From NCBI GenBank assembly GCA_963920525.1, contig OY986438.1, forward strand, positions 94,400,557 through 94,464,556: a stretch of DNA of 64,000 nucleotides. Direction: 5' to 3'. Below are positions 55,179 through 64,000 of the stretch, one piece after another. The notes below the pieces were generated by a model. It searched no databases. It saw only the letters and a list, made by a program, of their open reading frames with translations, and was not told the origin of the DNA. Every line of letters begins with the position of its first letter. Within the stretch, counting starts at the first letter, position 1. This DNA comes from Dichetophora obliterata (taxonomy: Eukaryota > Arthropoda > Insecta > Diptera > Sciomyzidae). The position numbers and the translations under genes are program-made.

Positions 55179-58100
55179 TACATAACCAGTGGCGTAAAAC
55201 GCGGGCCCGCAGAGCCCGCATTGCGGGCGGGCGCAACTAAGCCAGGGGCGCCCTCAAATCCCGTGATGAAATTTATAAATGAACGACACACAGTGTAAAA
55301 TATGCGGCCGAAAATATGGAATATCGATGTTTTAATTTTTTCCAATTTTTTTTAGCTTTCAATAGAAAATATCCTGGGTGAAAAAATCAAAATGAATTTT
55401 TTTTTTGATAGTTGCAACCGTTTCGTTATGACAAGCCGTCACAGTTACATTTTTTAAAAATTAAATTTTTCTTCTTATTCACATATTATTTAACCTATTT
55501 TTTTTTTGTATATCAAAATAAAGTTTAAATTTCTTATATCTGACAAACTACTGTGTTTGTTTACATTTTTAACATATGGTTTGAATCTTATCATAAAAGT
55601 AAACACTAAAAGCGGGATACAAATTTTTAAAAATGCTTAAAAAAATATTTTGAGAAAGATTGACTATAGTTTTTCACGAAAAAATTATTAGAACTACGTT
55701 ACACCAAGTCTTACACCCAAATTTCTAGCTAATACTTACTAAAACGGAAGATATACAAACACAAAACAACTCAATTTTTAAAATTTCCTTGCTGTAATCA
55801 AAAAAGCTTACAAATTTAAACAAAAACATAGTTTACTTGTGTTGGTAGTATTTTTCAAGGCTGAGTTACTAAAATATGATTAATGGGATTGGCATTCGCC
55901 TATAAAATTTTCCGTTTATCTATAATTACAAAAGAAATTGATGTAGCAAATTTCGCTGTTTTAAAAGAAGACTTAATGAAGTTTCAGGCAAAAATGGGTT
56001 TCGTTTATATGGGAGGTGGGTGTGGCAGAGGGCGGATTTGAATAACTTTTTCAACATCACTTAATTTTGCCAAGAAAGATATTCGTGCCAGTTCTCATAG
56101 CTTACGATCACTCCTTCTCTTTTTGGCCAAGAATGGGGACGTTAGACTGTGCGACGTTTGTTTCCAAAAAAATTTAGATATACCAAAATATTTATTTCCT
56201 TTGCAAATTATTATTGTTTAAAATTAACAACAATAAATGAAAAATAATTTAATAATATGTGCTTAAATAAAATATAAGTCATGTACAGACGATTTCTCAG
56301 GGTGCAATAACCGACGTGAAAAAAACCGATTTTTTGAGCAAAAGTCACCTCTGTTTGGCAAAACTTCATTATGGTCGAAGTCGATTTACCCGTTAGCTTT
56401 CATATTTTCAGCAAGTCAGCTGCTGATGTTATTTTAATCATTCAGTTGGTCATATTTTGTGACGTTAGTTAAATTCTTTAGTTAACAGGTAACGTCAAAT
56501 ACAAAACATTTATGGTACTATTACAGTGTGTAAAAAATTTGAAATCCATTTTAGTTTTTCGATAGAATATGGTTCTGTAAGGTCTTAAGAATACGTATGC
56601 AAAATTTTAGAAAAAAATATCAAATAGAAAAAGTTATAACATATATTATATTCGCTTGTCGCGTAATATTCAAGATCCTTTAAATCTTTAATCGCGTTTT
56701 TCTCTAAACAAGGTTTTTCGAATTGGCTTCTAAGATATCTGGAATTCTACTTGATCGATCAAGATTCATTGAGATTTTTATAGACTCTGTTAAGCACTAG
56801 ACCTATAAAAAGCCAAAAAATTTTTATTTTTTTTGTATGACTGAAAGTTTCGGAAAAAAAGAGAGTTTTTTGTACATTTTTTTTTTTGTCAACGCATGCC
56901 TTTTTTTTATTTTTTTTTAATTGCGGAGGTTGAGTGATCAACTACAACCCTTAACTCAAGAATGCACTTTGATTTTTTACTTTCAGACGCTTGTAAATGC
57001 TGGAGACGAGAAACCAATGTTGTTATGTGCAACAATTCTTTAAACACGCTAACTTTAACGCCCTGTAGGAAATTAACAACAACTATAGAGACAAAAAAAT
57101 TTTTTTTCCTCATGAATTATTCTTCATCATGTAAAAAATTTGAATCATTGAAGTTAATAATACTAGGTAAAAAAAGGTGTTTTTATAGCTACACACTGTA
57201 ATAGTACCTTAAACTTAACATCTTAAAATTATCATTTCACCAATAAGAAAATTATTGATCTCTTTTTTCAAACGTTTATACGTTTTTACGTTATTGCTTT
57301 TTTTATTAGAATGAATTTTTTAATAGAATTTTAAAATAATATATAAATTTCTTTATAAAATAAGATATTTATAATATATAACTCTTGTAATAAATGATGA
57401 CTAGAGAGGATAAAAATATGCATTTGCATATTGCATCGTAATGAAGGATTTAAGGTCATAAAGTCTTCGAAAAATTTTGTTTAAAAACAAACGAGTTTTT
57501 AGTGAGTATGCGAGCAAACTTTCACCCGAAGAATTATCAAACCTAAGATATTGCCTGGCAACATCTTGCGATGTTGAACGTAGATTTTCTGCATATTCAT
57601 CGTTTTTAACAGAAAAACGGAGAAATTTTTCAATGGAGAATTTAAAGCAACACTTGGTAGTTTATTACCATTCTAAAATTTGAGAAATGTTTAACTGCAT
57701 GTTATATTGTTTTTTTTTTAAGTTAATTCAATAGTAACAAAAAGATTGAAAACGAAGTTGCTCAGTACAAGTTAATATTCTTTTTAATTTTTTACGTTTA
57801 TTTAAAAAAGGGTTTTTTTACTATATATAGGTATACGTAAAAAATTCAACATATTAAAACGCTTAAGCAAATGCTATTCAAAACATTTATAAGATTGGAA
57901 ATATATATTCCGTTCAAAAATATATACAATTTCGTTTAATTTTTCTCTTAAAATATTTTTATCGAGCATATTTTTAAATTCATCGAGCATATTTTCGATT
58001 TTTCGTGCTTTTTAATGCGCATAAATCAATTTTTTGTCCTGCATATTTTTATACTCTCTAATGATGACTATTGAATTAAAAAAGTCTCTTCTTGTTCTCT

Positions 58101-58239
58101 TTTTTTTTGTTAAGAGTTCTCTTGTTTTCTCCTACGTTTCTAATAACCTAACATAGTTTTACTCTAAAAGTAAATAGCAGGGCGCTCTTAGAAAACTGCG
58201 GGCGGGCGCATAAAATATAGTTACGCTACTGTACATAAC
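55179..58239 (+). mobile_element. hAT element with CAGTgGCGTAA ends
   Basis: The element proper is 55187-58231 (3045 bp). The left tip cagtggcgtaaaacgcgggc and the inverted right tip cagtagcgtaactatatttt share CAGTrGCGTAA, and both are followed by gcccgcccgc-type GC blocks. tacataac at 55179-55186 and 58232-58239 is a perfect 8-bp target duplication. The uninterrupted copy at 60030 reads gatacataacttttgttaat, showing the empty site. Confidence 0.95.
57477..57683 (+). pseudogene. hAT C-terminal dimerisation domain remnant
   Basis: The 68-codon frame reads FSEYASKLSPEELSNLRYCL then ATSCDVERRFSAYSSFLTEK and RRNFSMENLKQHLVVYYHSK. The DVERRFS...LTxKRRNFSxENL pattern is the hAT dimerisation region, of the type seen in CGGBP1-related elements. 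The apparent Met start is incidental. The upstream 2.2 kb of the element shows no intact catalytic domain, so this is the last readable piece of the transposase. Confidence 0.85.
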
Positions 58240-58648
58240 TTTTGTTAATCCCTAACAAAACAAAATTGTCCAATCAATTCAATTTTATCAATAATGCATT
58301 ATTTTTTCGTCAATTCAAAAGAAACTTTATCCATTTGATTAAAAACAGCAACAAATGAAATGCATTGTTTTGAAGAAATTGTTTTACTAGCTTGAAATAC
58401 AAGTTTGTTAACTTGATTTTAGCCAAGGTATATGTATGAAGGTACTGTTAGTAGACAAAATTCTCTCTTGTGGTGGGTACCTTAGCTGTCAAAATCAGTT
58501 GTTTACGAAAAAAAGAAAAGAAAATAACAAAAGTTTTTAATAAAATGTCAATAAGCTTTATTGAGTTGTGAATTTTTGTGTTTTAAATTGATTTTAAGAT
58601 TTTAAATAAGTGATATAGAAGTGATTCGAAGTGATTTTAAGTGATAAA

Positions 58649-58850
58649 ATGCAACGAAGTTGTACAATTTGTAGAAAACCTTTTCAAAAAGAAAATGGCT
58701 CATCTTTTCGTGTGCCTCTTAGTGAAGAAAGACACAATCCCTGGAACTTTGCTTGTTCCAAAACATTTTCGAAATCAGCGCGGTCTGCAACAAACATTTT
58801 AATAAAAGTGATTTTATAAATCCTCCGTGGGATAATTACGGTCCATGACG
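58649..58850 (+). pseudogene. THAP zinc-finger N-terminus of a P-like transposase
   Basis: ATG at 58649 opens MQRSCTICRKPFQKENGSSF then RVPLSEERHNPWNFACSKTF. One frameshift near 58780 then restores VCNKHFNKSDFINPPWD. Together these give the THAP signature C-x2-C...F-x-VP...W...C-x2-HF. THAP domains bind DNA and form the N-terminus of P-element transposases. The sequence ends after about 65 residues, abutting the minus-strand retrocopy material. No catalytic GTP-binding or RNase H part remains. Confidence 0.75.
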
Positions 58851-59046
58851 GTTGCAGCCAGGAACAGTGCCTTCATTGGTTTTTCTTTGCGCACAAATAT
58901 GTTTGTTTCCGGCTCCATGCGTATGTGGTCGAGAAATTCTTCAAGCAGTTCTACACAGAGCGTCTTAGCATTACTGTTGTTGTCTGGCCGTTTGATCAGC
59001 TTCCATGATACGGCGATAGCATGAAACTGCAACTTTGTTAACCACT
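58814..59046 (-). pseudogene. unidentified coding-like segment next to the RpS21 copy
   Basis: The minus-strand frame 59098-58814 reads, after the RpS21 stop, KWLTKLQFHAIAVSWKLIKR then PDNNSNAKTLCVELLEEFLD and HIRMEPETNIFVRKEKPMKA, ending at a stop. The composition and G/C-ending codons look like real host coding sequence and unlike the AT-rich surroundings. I cannot identify the protein. It may be a second captured host fragment fused behind RpS21, or part of the same chimeric transcript. Confidence 0.45.
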
Positions 59047-59292
59047 TTAGAAGTTCATGATAATAAGTCCGTCCTTCTTGGTCAAACGCACAATGCAATC
59101 ATCGGATTTACCCATACGTCTGATTTCGCCACAGATTGCATAGGTCTTGGAACCAACTCTTATTCGGTTGGCATCAACATCGACCAAGACCAATTGCACA
59201 GAGGCGTGGTCCTTGACATGAATGATTCTGTTGGATGCCGAGCACTTTCTGGGGCAGCACAAATCAACAGACTCTCCGGCGTCGTTTTTCAT
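59047..59292 (-). pseudogene. RpS21: ribosomal protein S21 retrocopy
   Basis: The intronless minus-strand frame from Met at 59292 reads [20 protein letters not shown] then [20 protein letters not shown] and [20 protein letters not shown], ending GLIIMNF and stop. This is the small-subunit protein eS21/RpS21 over its whole length (about 81-83 aa), with substitutions such as Cys for the usual Tyr-Val in VDLYVPRKC and a shortened ETGR loop. About 50 bp of upstream sequence may be 5' UTR. Lack of introns indicates capture via RNA. It is almost certainly not the functional gene, since it has non-conservative changes and lies within a transposon. Confidence 0.88.
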
Positions 59293-59996
59293 GTTTATAG
59301 ATTTTTTGTACAAATTTACAGAATTTATGACACTCGGCAATGGATTCGAAAAAAGTCATTAAAATACCATCAGCTTGGTAATTATAAACAGTTTAATAAA
59401 TTTTATTTAATGGAATCTTCACGAAATATACGAAAATAAACATTCAGCACACACAAAAATGAAAACAATATTAATTTTAACACATTTGACAGTTTTCTAT
59501 CAGCTTTTATTCATAGTCTCTTACTCTCTTCTTATGTTTGACAGTGACGGTACCCACCTCTCTGTGACGACACTACCATGTTGAATATACCTTGATTAAA
59601 GCTTATTCACAATAACAGACTCGTCAATCAATCGGAATAAAATTTCATTATTTTTATAAATAATTTTAGCAAACTACTTTGTTCGCTTGATAAATAGATT
59701 TGTTATACTAAAACAATAATTAATGTTAGTGGACAAAATTTCCATTTCATAATGATAAAATGGATTAACAATTTCAAAAAACCTTTAATCATGACAACAG
59801 AAAAAAGAAATGCTGAGTATTGTTGCAAGCAAATGGTGGTGAGATAAAATTCGGGAAAACTTAAAAGTCCAGTGCAATTTTTTAAGTGTGTGGAAGCTAA
59901 TTACTCCTTTACATTATTATACCAACAGTGAATGTGATCTTGTGAAATAAATTTTTATTGTGTTGAAGTGCACTAATTATGCCATAATGCAACTTC

Positions 59997-61165
59997 TACA
60001 CTCAAAGAAATATTCTTGGTAAAATTGATACATAACTTTTGTTAATCCCAAACAAACCCAAATTGTCCAATCAATTCAATTTGATCAAAAATGCCTTATT
60101 CTTTCGTCAATTCAAAAGAAACTTTATCCATTTGATTAAAAACAGCAACAATTTCAATGCGATGTTTTAAAGAAATTGTTTAACTAGCTTGAAATATAAA
60201 TTTGTTAACTTGATTTAAGCTTGTCCACGCTGACAGACTCGTCAATCAATCGAAATAATATTTCATAATTTTAATAAATAATATTAACAAACTACTTTGT
60301 TGGCTTGATCAATAGATTTGTTATACTGGAGAAATAATTAATGTTATTGATAATCGACCGATTCAAGTGGATAAAATTTCAATTTCATAATGATAAAATG
60401 GATGATCAATTTCAAAAACCTTTAATAATGTCAACAGAAAGAAATGGTTGGTATTTCAGTGGCGTCATTTCCCTTTTTAAATCATGTACAAAATAAAGTT
60501 AAGAAGATAAAATTCAGGAAAGCTTTAAAAAACAGTGCAATATTTGAAGTGGAAGCTAACTTGTATGTGGAAGCTAAGTGTGTACATGTGATCTTGTGAA
60601 AAAATTTTGTTTTTGTTTTCAAGTGAACCAATTTTACCATAATGCACCTTCGACATATGAGGGACTTCAACATTTTTGGCTGAGTTTCTAAATGCATTTA
60701 TCATTAGTGATGACTACAAATTGAGCTTCTTTTTCAATGAATTCAGCATGGATAATATCAACGTTTGTGAATTCCATTATTATATTTATTAGTATGTTTA
60801 TTATACATAAACTGTAATAAAATCTTTTAATCAGAGCAACAAAACTTTTGAGTATTGTTGATAAAAAACATGTTTTCAACAGAATAGAAAATTCAAAAAA
60901 CTATTTTTCATGTTGAAATATTCTGTATTCATATTGACAAAGTGTTTTATCAAATCAACAATAAAAACGCGATATTCGTGATAAAGGCTTTTATCAAGTT
61001 GAAACATCCATTTATCAAATAAACAAAATAAATTTTAGTCAATATGATTGTAACTTATCACCTTTAATCAAATTGACAAAAGCTTTTGTTGACTGTATAT
61101 TGACAAAAAATGTATCAACTATATCTAGGAATCGGTCAATATGAACAAATGTTTCTTTGAGTGTA
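59997..61165. mobile_element. second CACTCAAAG copy inserted into the first (TA target)
   Basis: The element proper is 59999-61163 (1165 bp). cactcaaagaaatattcttg at the left and the inverse of cactcaaagaaacatttgtt at the right, with TA at 59997-59998 and 61164-61165. The outer copy reads ...cataatgcaacttcTA | TAcatatgaggaacttc..., matching this copy's own internal cataatgcaccttcgacata (about 60639), so the insertion point is exact. Tc1/mariner-type TA insertion; non-coding. Confidence 0.9.
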
Positions 61166-61316
61166 CATATGAGGAACTTCTACATTTTTGGCTGAGTTTC
61201 TAAATGCATTTACCATTAGCGGTGATTACAAATTGAGTTATTTTGCAATGAATTCGGCAGGAGTTTTGGTTATTTATTTTTGCAATGCATTGCAATTTTA
61301 TTTATTTCCATTATTT

Positions 61317-61451
61317 GTTGAGATTATCCGTGCTATTCGTTATTAGTGCTGTTCACTATAAAAATTCACAATGTGAATAGCAATGATAACAATACTGTGA
61401 TTTATAATAATGTAAACAGCGCTAATAAGGAATAGCATGGATAATATCAAC
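61317..61451. repeat. hairpin, ~40-bp arms
   Basis: gttgagattatccgtgctat...gctgttcac (61317-61356) is inverted at gtaaacagcgctaataagga...taatatcaac (61412-61451). The right arm includes host-element sequence (gcatggataatatcaa), so the left arm arose by inverted duplication of it. Confidence 0.75.
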
Positions 61452-61868
61452 CCTTGCTAATTCCATAATTGTATTTATAAGTAATGTGCTTATTATTGTA
61501 TATATAAAATGTAATAAAATCTTTTTATCCGAAACACGAAAACATTTTAGTATATTTGATAAAAAATATTTGTTCAACAAAAAAGACTTTTTCTATTCAA
61601 CAAACCATTTTTCATTTTGAAATATTCTGTATTCATATTGACAGATTTGTTTTATAAAATCAACAATTAAAACGCGATATTCGTGATAAAGGCGAGTATC
61701 AAATTGAAGCATCCATTTATCAAATCAACAAAATAAAATGTTGTCAATATGATTTCAGCTTATTACCTTAAATCCAATTGACAAAAGCTATTGTTGACTG
61801 TATATTGACAAAATATTTATCAACTAAACCTAGGAATTTATCAATATGAACAAATATTTCTTTGAGTG

Positions 61869-63635
61869 TTGAAACAGAGAAATTGTAATGGAGATGTAAC
61901 AAACTTTTTATTGTGTAGTTTTCTAACATCGCTAATTTGTTACTTGTATTGCTCTTATTCAAACTAAAAATGTGATGCGAACACATTCCAGCATTTATTT
62001 TAATTTCAACAAAGAGAGCAGAAGCTTCATAAACATTTTTTTTCGAAACAAATTCGTTTGTTTTTACTCATGCTTCTATTAATTTTTTACTTGCCAAGTT
62101 AACACACATATATACCTGAATATCCCCAATCATTTTCTTGCTTTTGTATATAATAAAAATCATATAACAAAGCTCAACATATTGCTAAGCAGCTTGTGGT
62201 AATTTCATTTATAAATTTTTAATTGACCATCAATAACATGAAGCCGTTGATCGAAGTATGAGATATGAACGTGTGGACTGAGAACTTAGATACTTTTTTA
62301 TAAATGAGCATACGAAGCTTTGATCGAGTGTGAGTTTGCGTTTTTCTTTGAATCTAGTTTGAATTAAAAAAAGAAGACAAGCCAATTTTAAGTGTTGATC
62401 ATTAATCAAAAACTCACTAAGCTTTACTTTGGATAAAAACTATTGAATAAAAAAAAATAGATAGAATAATTCAAATTCAAAAGCAGCTCAAAGCAAATTA
62501 GGCCGCACAGCTGGCGACAACAACTGTTGCGCTCATAAATCGAAAAACAAAAACATTTCGGCAACAACTAGCCAAACGCCAAAAAATTCAATTCCATGCA
62601 CGCTATTCCACCAAATTTCCATCAAAGTGTCGAAAGACATGAAGACATTTTTAATTGACCATAAAAAAGATCCTGAAAATTCATCTGGTTTTGTATGTTT
62701 GTCCATATTTTCTATTTCTCGTATTTTGCCACAAATTTCCACGCAAAGTTTTAATTTCTTTCCATTCATTCATGAATTGCAGACAAAAAGATGAAACATT
62801 TTTTTAATTTTAATTTGATTTTGATTTCGATGATTTGAATGACGCTTGCTGACGACTGAGAATAGAAAAAATTTTCAAATGATTGGAATCTTATTAGCCG
62901 TGGGTGGGTGGTTCAGAACTTTCACGTTATAAAAGTGACTGAGAATATATATAAAAAATTTATAAATAAATGCCTTGAAGTTGCTTTATTTTGGCTTTGA
63001 ATTTAATTTAAATGACTTTTTGCAACTAATTTATGCGATGAATGAATATTTTTGGAGAAATCTATTTCTGAAACGTAACGAAGTTGAAAATGTTGTGCCT
63101 TTGATGTATGTATGTTTAAACATGCAGATGGTTAAAAGCAGAAAAAATTTTTTTCTTGCTTTTATGATTTATTGCATGGCCTTGCGAAAATAAAAAATAA
63201 ATTTTATGTTTCTTGAAAGGTATAAAAAAGTCAATTCAATCAACTACGTTAAAGCAGGGGTCATACACATTTAATTGCTTATCCCTGATGCATTGGCGTC
63301 GGAAGCGGGGGGCGAGGGGGGCAGTTGCCCCCCCCACTTTTTTAGCTAGATAAACAATTGAAAAGGAAAACTTCAAAAGTTATTCAAAATATCAGTTTTT
63401 TTTACAACGATAATATTTTTGTAGTATATATTTTCCTCTTCTTTCTCTCTTCTTCATAAGCATGCTTGCGGATAACCATTTTCTTTCTCTGTGTTTGCAA
63501 AAAGATAGAACAAAATCTAGAGTTTCTATTGCAAACCCACCACTTCAGTTTAAAAGCACCCTTAAGTATGTAGCTTAATGCTTATTAATTTTGCAACTCT
63601 GGTAAGAAAAAATTTGACATGTTCTTAGGGGCTTT
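61869..63635. other. no gene recognised
   Basis: AT-rich, with short frames that lack domains (e.g. 62769-62533 minus, 62975-63193 plus). A G-run/C-run palindrome near 63309-63335 (ggggggcgaggggggcagtt then gccccccc), preceded by cattggcgtcggaagcgg, looks like the tip of another DNA transposon with no partner end in view. Confidence 0.4.
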
Positions 63636-63649
63636 CCATATAGGGCTGT

Positions 63650-64000
63650 TCACATTTCAAACCGAAATCAAATCGATCATCAAATGATTTGACAATTGAT
63701 TTGACCAACAGAATTTGTATGGATTTGATGGCGATTTGACGAGTGTGAACACTTATCAAATCGTTGGTGAAATCGTTTGATGAAAATCAAAATTTTTTGA
63801 TTTTTCTGTTGATTTGCCGAACGATTTGACCAGTGTGAACACTCGTCAAATCGTGTAGTACGATTTTGTCAGTTCAAAAAAGTTTTCAACCTGTGCACAT
63901 CGCGGCAAAAGAAGGAGCGGAAGAAAATAATATCAAAATAATAATAAATAACTGTTGCAAACAATTTATAATAATTTATAAAATAATTTCTTCTTCTTCC
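63650..64000. mobile_element. start of an inverted-repeat element built of tgtgaacac/tcaaatcg units
   Basis: Begins about gggctgttcacatttcaaac. Repeats of gatttgacnagtgtgaacac and tcaaatcg occur at about 63733-63765 and 63824-63853 in both orientations. The other end is not seen and may lie beyond the window. Confidence 0.45.

Larger units (their letters stand above)
58416..59602 (+). mobile_element. P-superfamily element carrying a THAP fragment and a host retrocopy
   Basis: The element proper is 58424-59594 (1171 bp). The ends are CAAGGTATAT and its inverse. Sub-terminal ggtgggtacc...ctgtcaaa occurs inverted at both ends. Flanks attttagc (58416-58423) and attaaagc (59595-59602) agree at 6 of 8, and the undisturbed copy 2 reads atttaagc. 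An 8-bp target plus a THAP domain indicates the P superfamily. A related right end is at 10741-10807. Confidence 0.8.
55149..61868. mobile_element. outer copy of the CACTCAAAG inverted-repeat family, multiply interrupted
   Basis: Ends: cactcaaagaaatattcttg (55149) and aatatttctttgagtg (ending 61868). Its own segments are about 55149-55186, 58240-58423, 59603-59998 and 61166-61868, which align in order with the compact copy at 59999-61163. Interrupted by a hAT, a P-like element and the second copy. It also carries an extra ~180-bp palindromic segment at about 61260-61436 that copy 2 lacks. No coding capacity. Confidence 0.85.

Noticed and set aside
58649..58819. Reading the 58649 frame as a complete small protein
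   Set aside because: A frameshift near 58780 restores the missing C-x2-HF half of a THAP finger, so it is a broken N-terminus rather than a separate gene.
63290..63345. cattggcgtcggaagcgg and G/C runs as the start of a hAT
   Set aside because: Only one possible end is visible, with no partner or target duplication inside the window.

Overview
The window is AT-rich eukaryotic DNA, almost certainly from a higher fly (Diptera). Evidence: short phase-correct GT-AG introns, abundant cut-and-paste DNA transposons (hAT, Tigger/pogo, piggyBac, P-like), two jockey-type LINE fragments, many MITEs, and a fly-like ribosomal protein S21 retrocopy. There are no operons, CRISPR arrays or rRNA. Most of it is intronic or intergenic transposon-filled sequence. 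The only convincing host coding exon is a small one at 11087-11172 encoding a Cys-rich PET/LIM (Limpet/Testin-like) N-terminal segment. A weak two-exon candidate lies at 53007-53334, and an Inr+DPE core-promoter candidate near 41100.

Layout. 1-15200: degenerate tandem repeats, a decayed hAT fragment, a MITE with 9-bp flanking duplications, hairpins, the host exon and a P-like element end. 15390-20600: a minus-strand LINE, part of it tandemly duplicated (972-bp period), and a bounded piggyBac element whose left tip is included in the duplication. 20600-25900: small MITEs, then a plus-strand LINE interrupted by a 130-bp foldback MITE and by a non-autonomous hAT, which itself carries another DNA transposon. 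28681-33802: a large decayed ZMYM1-like hAT with a second hAT inside it. 33900-39595: a Tigger element with two premature stops, then a 1.86-kb tandem duplication that starts inside it. 42186-43754: two hATs back to back, sharing one 8-bp target. 44278-46147: a MITE carrying a hAT. 46435-49075: a Tigger element with an uninterrupted two-exon transposase frame (543 aa), the best candidate for a recently active autonomous element. 49078-51646: several inverted-repeat elements. 55149-61868: a nest in which one TA-flanked repeat is interrupted by a hAT, by a P-superfamily element holding a THAP fragment and an RpS21 retrocopy, and by a second copy of itself.

Element boundaries were read from terminal inverted repeats together with matching target-site duplications, so several nesting orders are directly deducible. 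In two cases a related uninterrupted copy in the same window shows the empty site. Family names come from motifs recognised by eye; no database search was possible.
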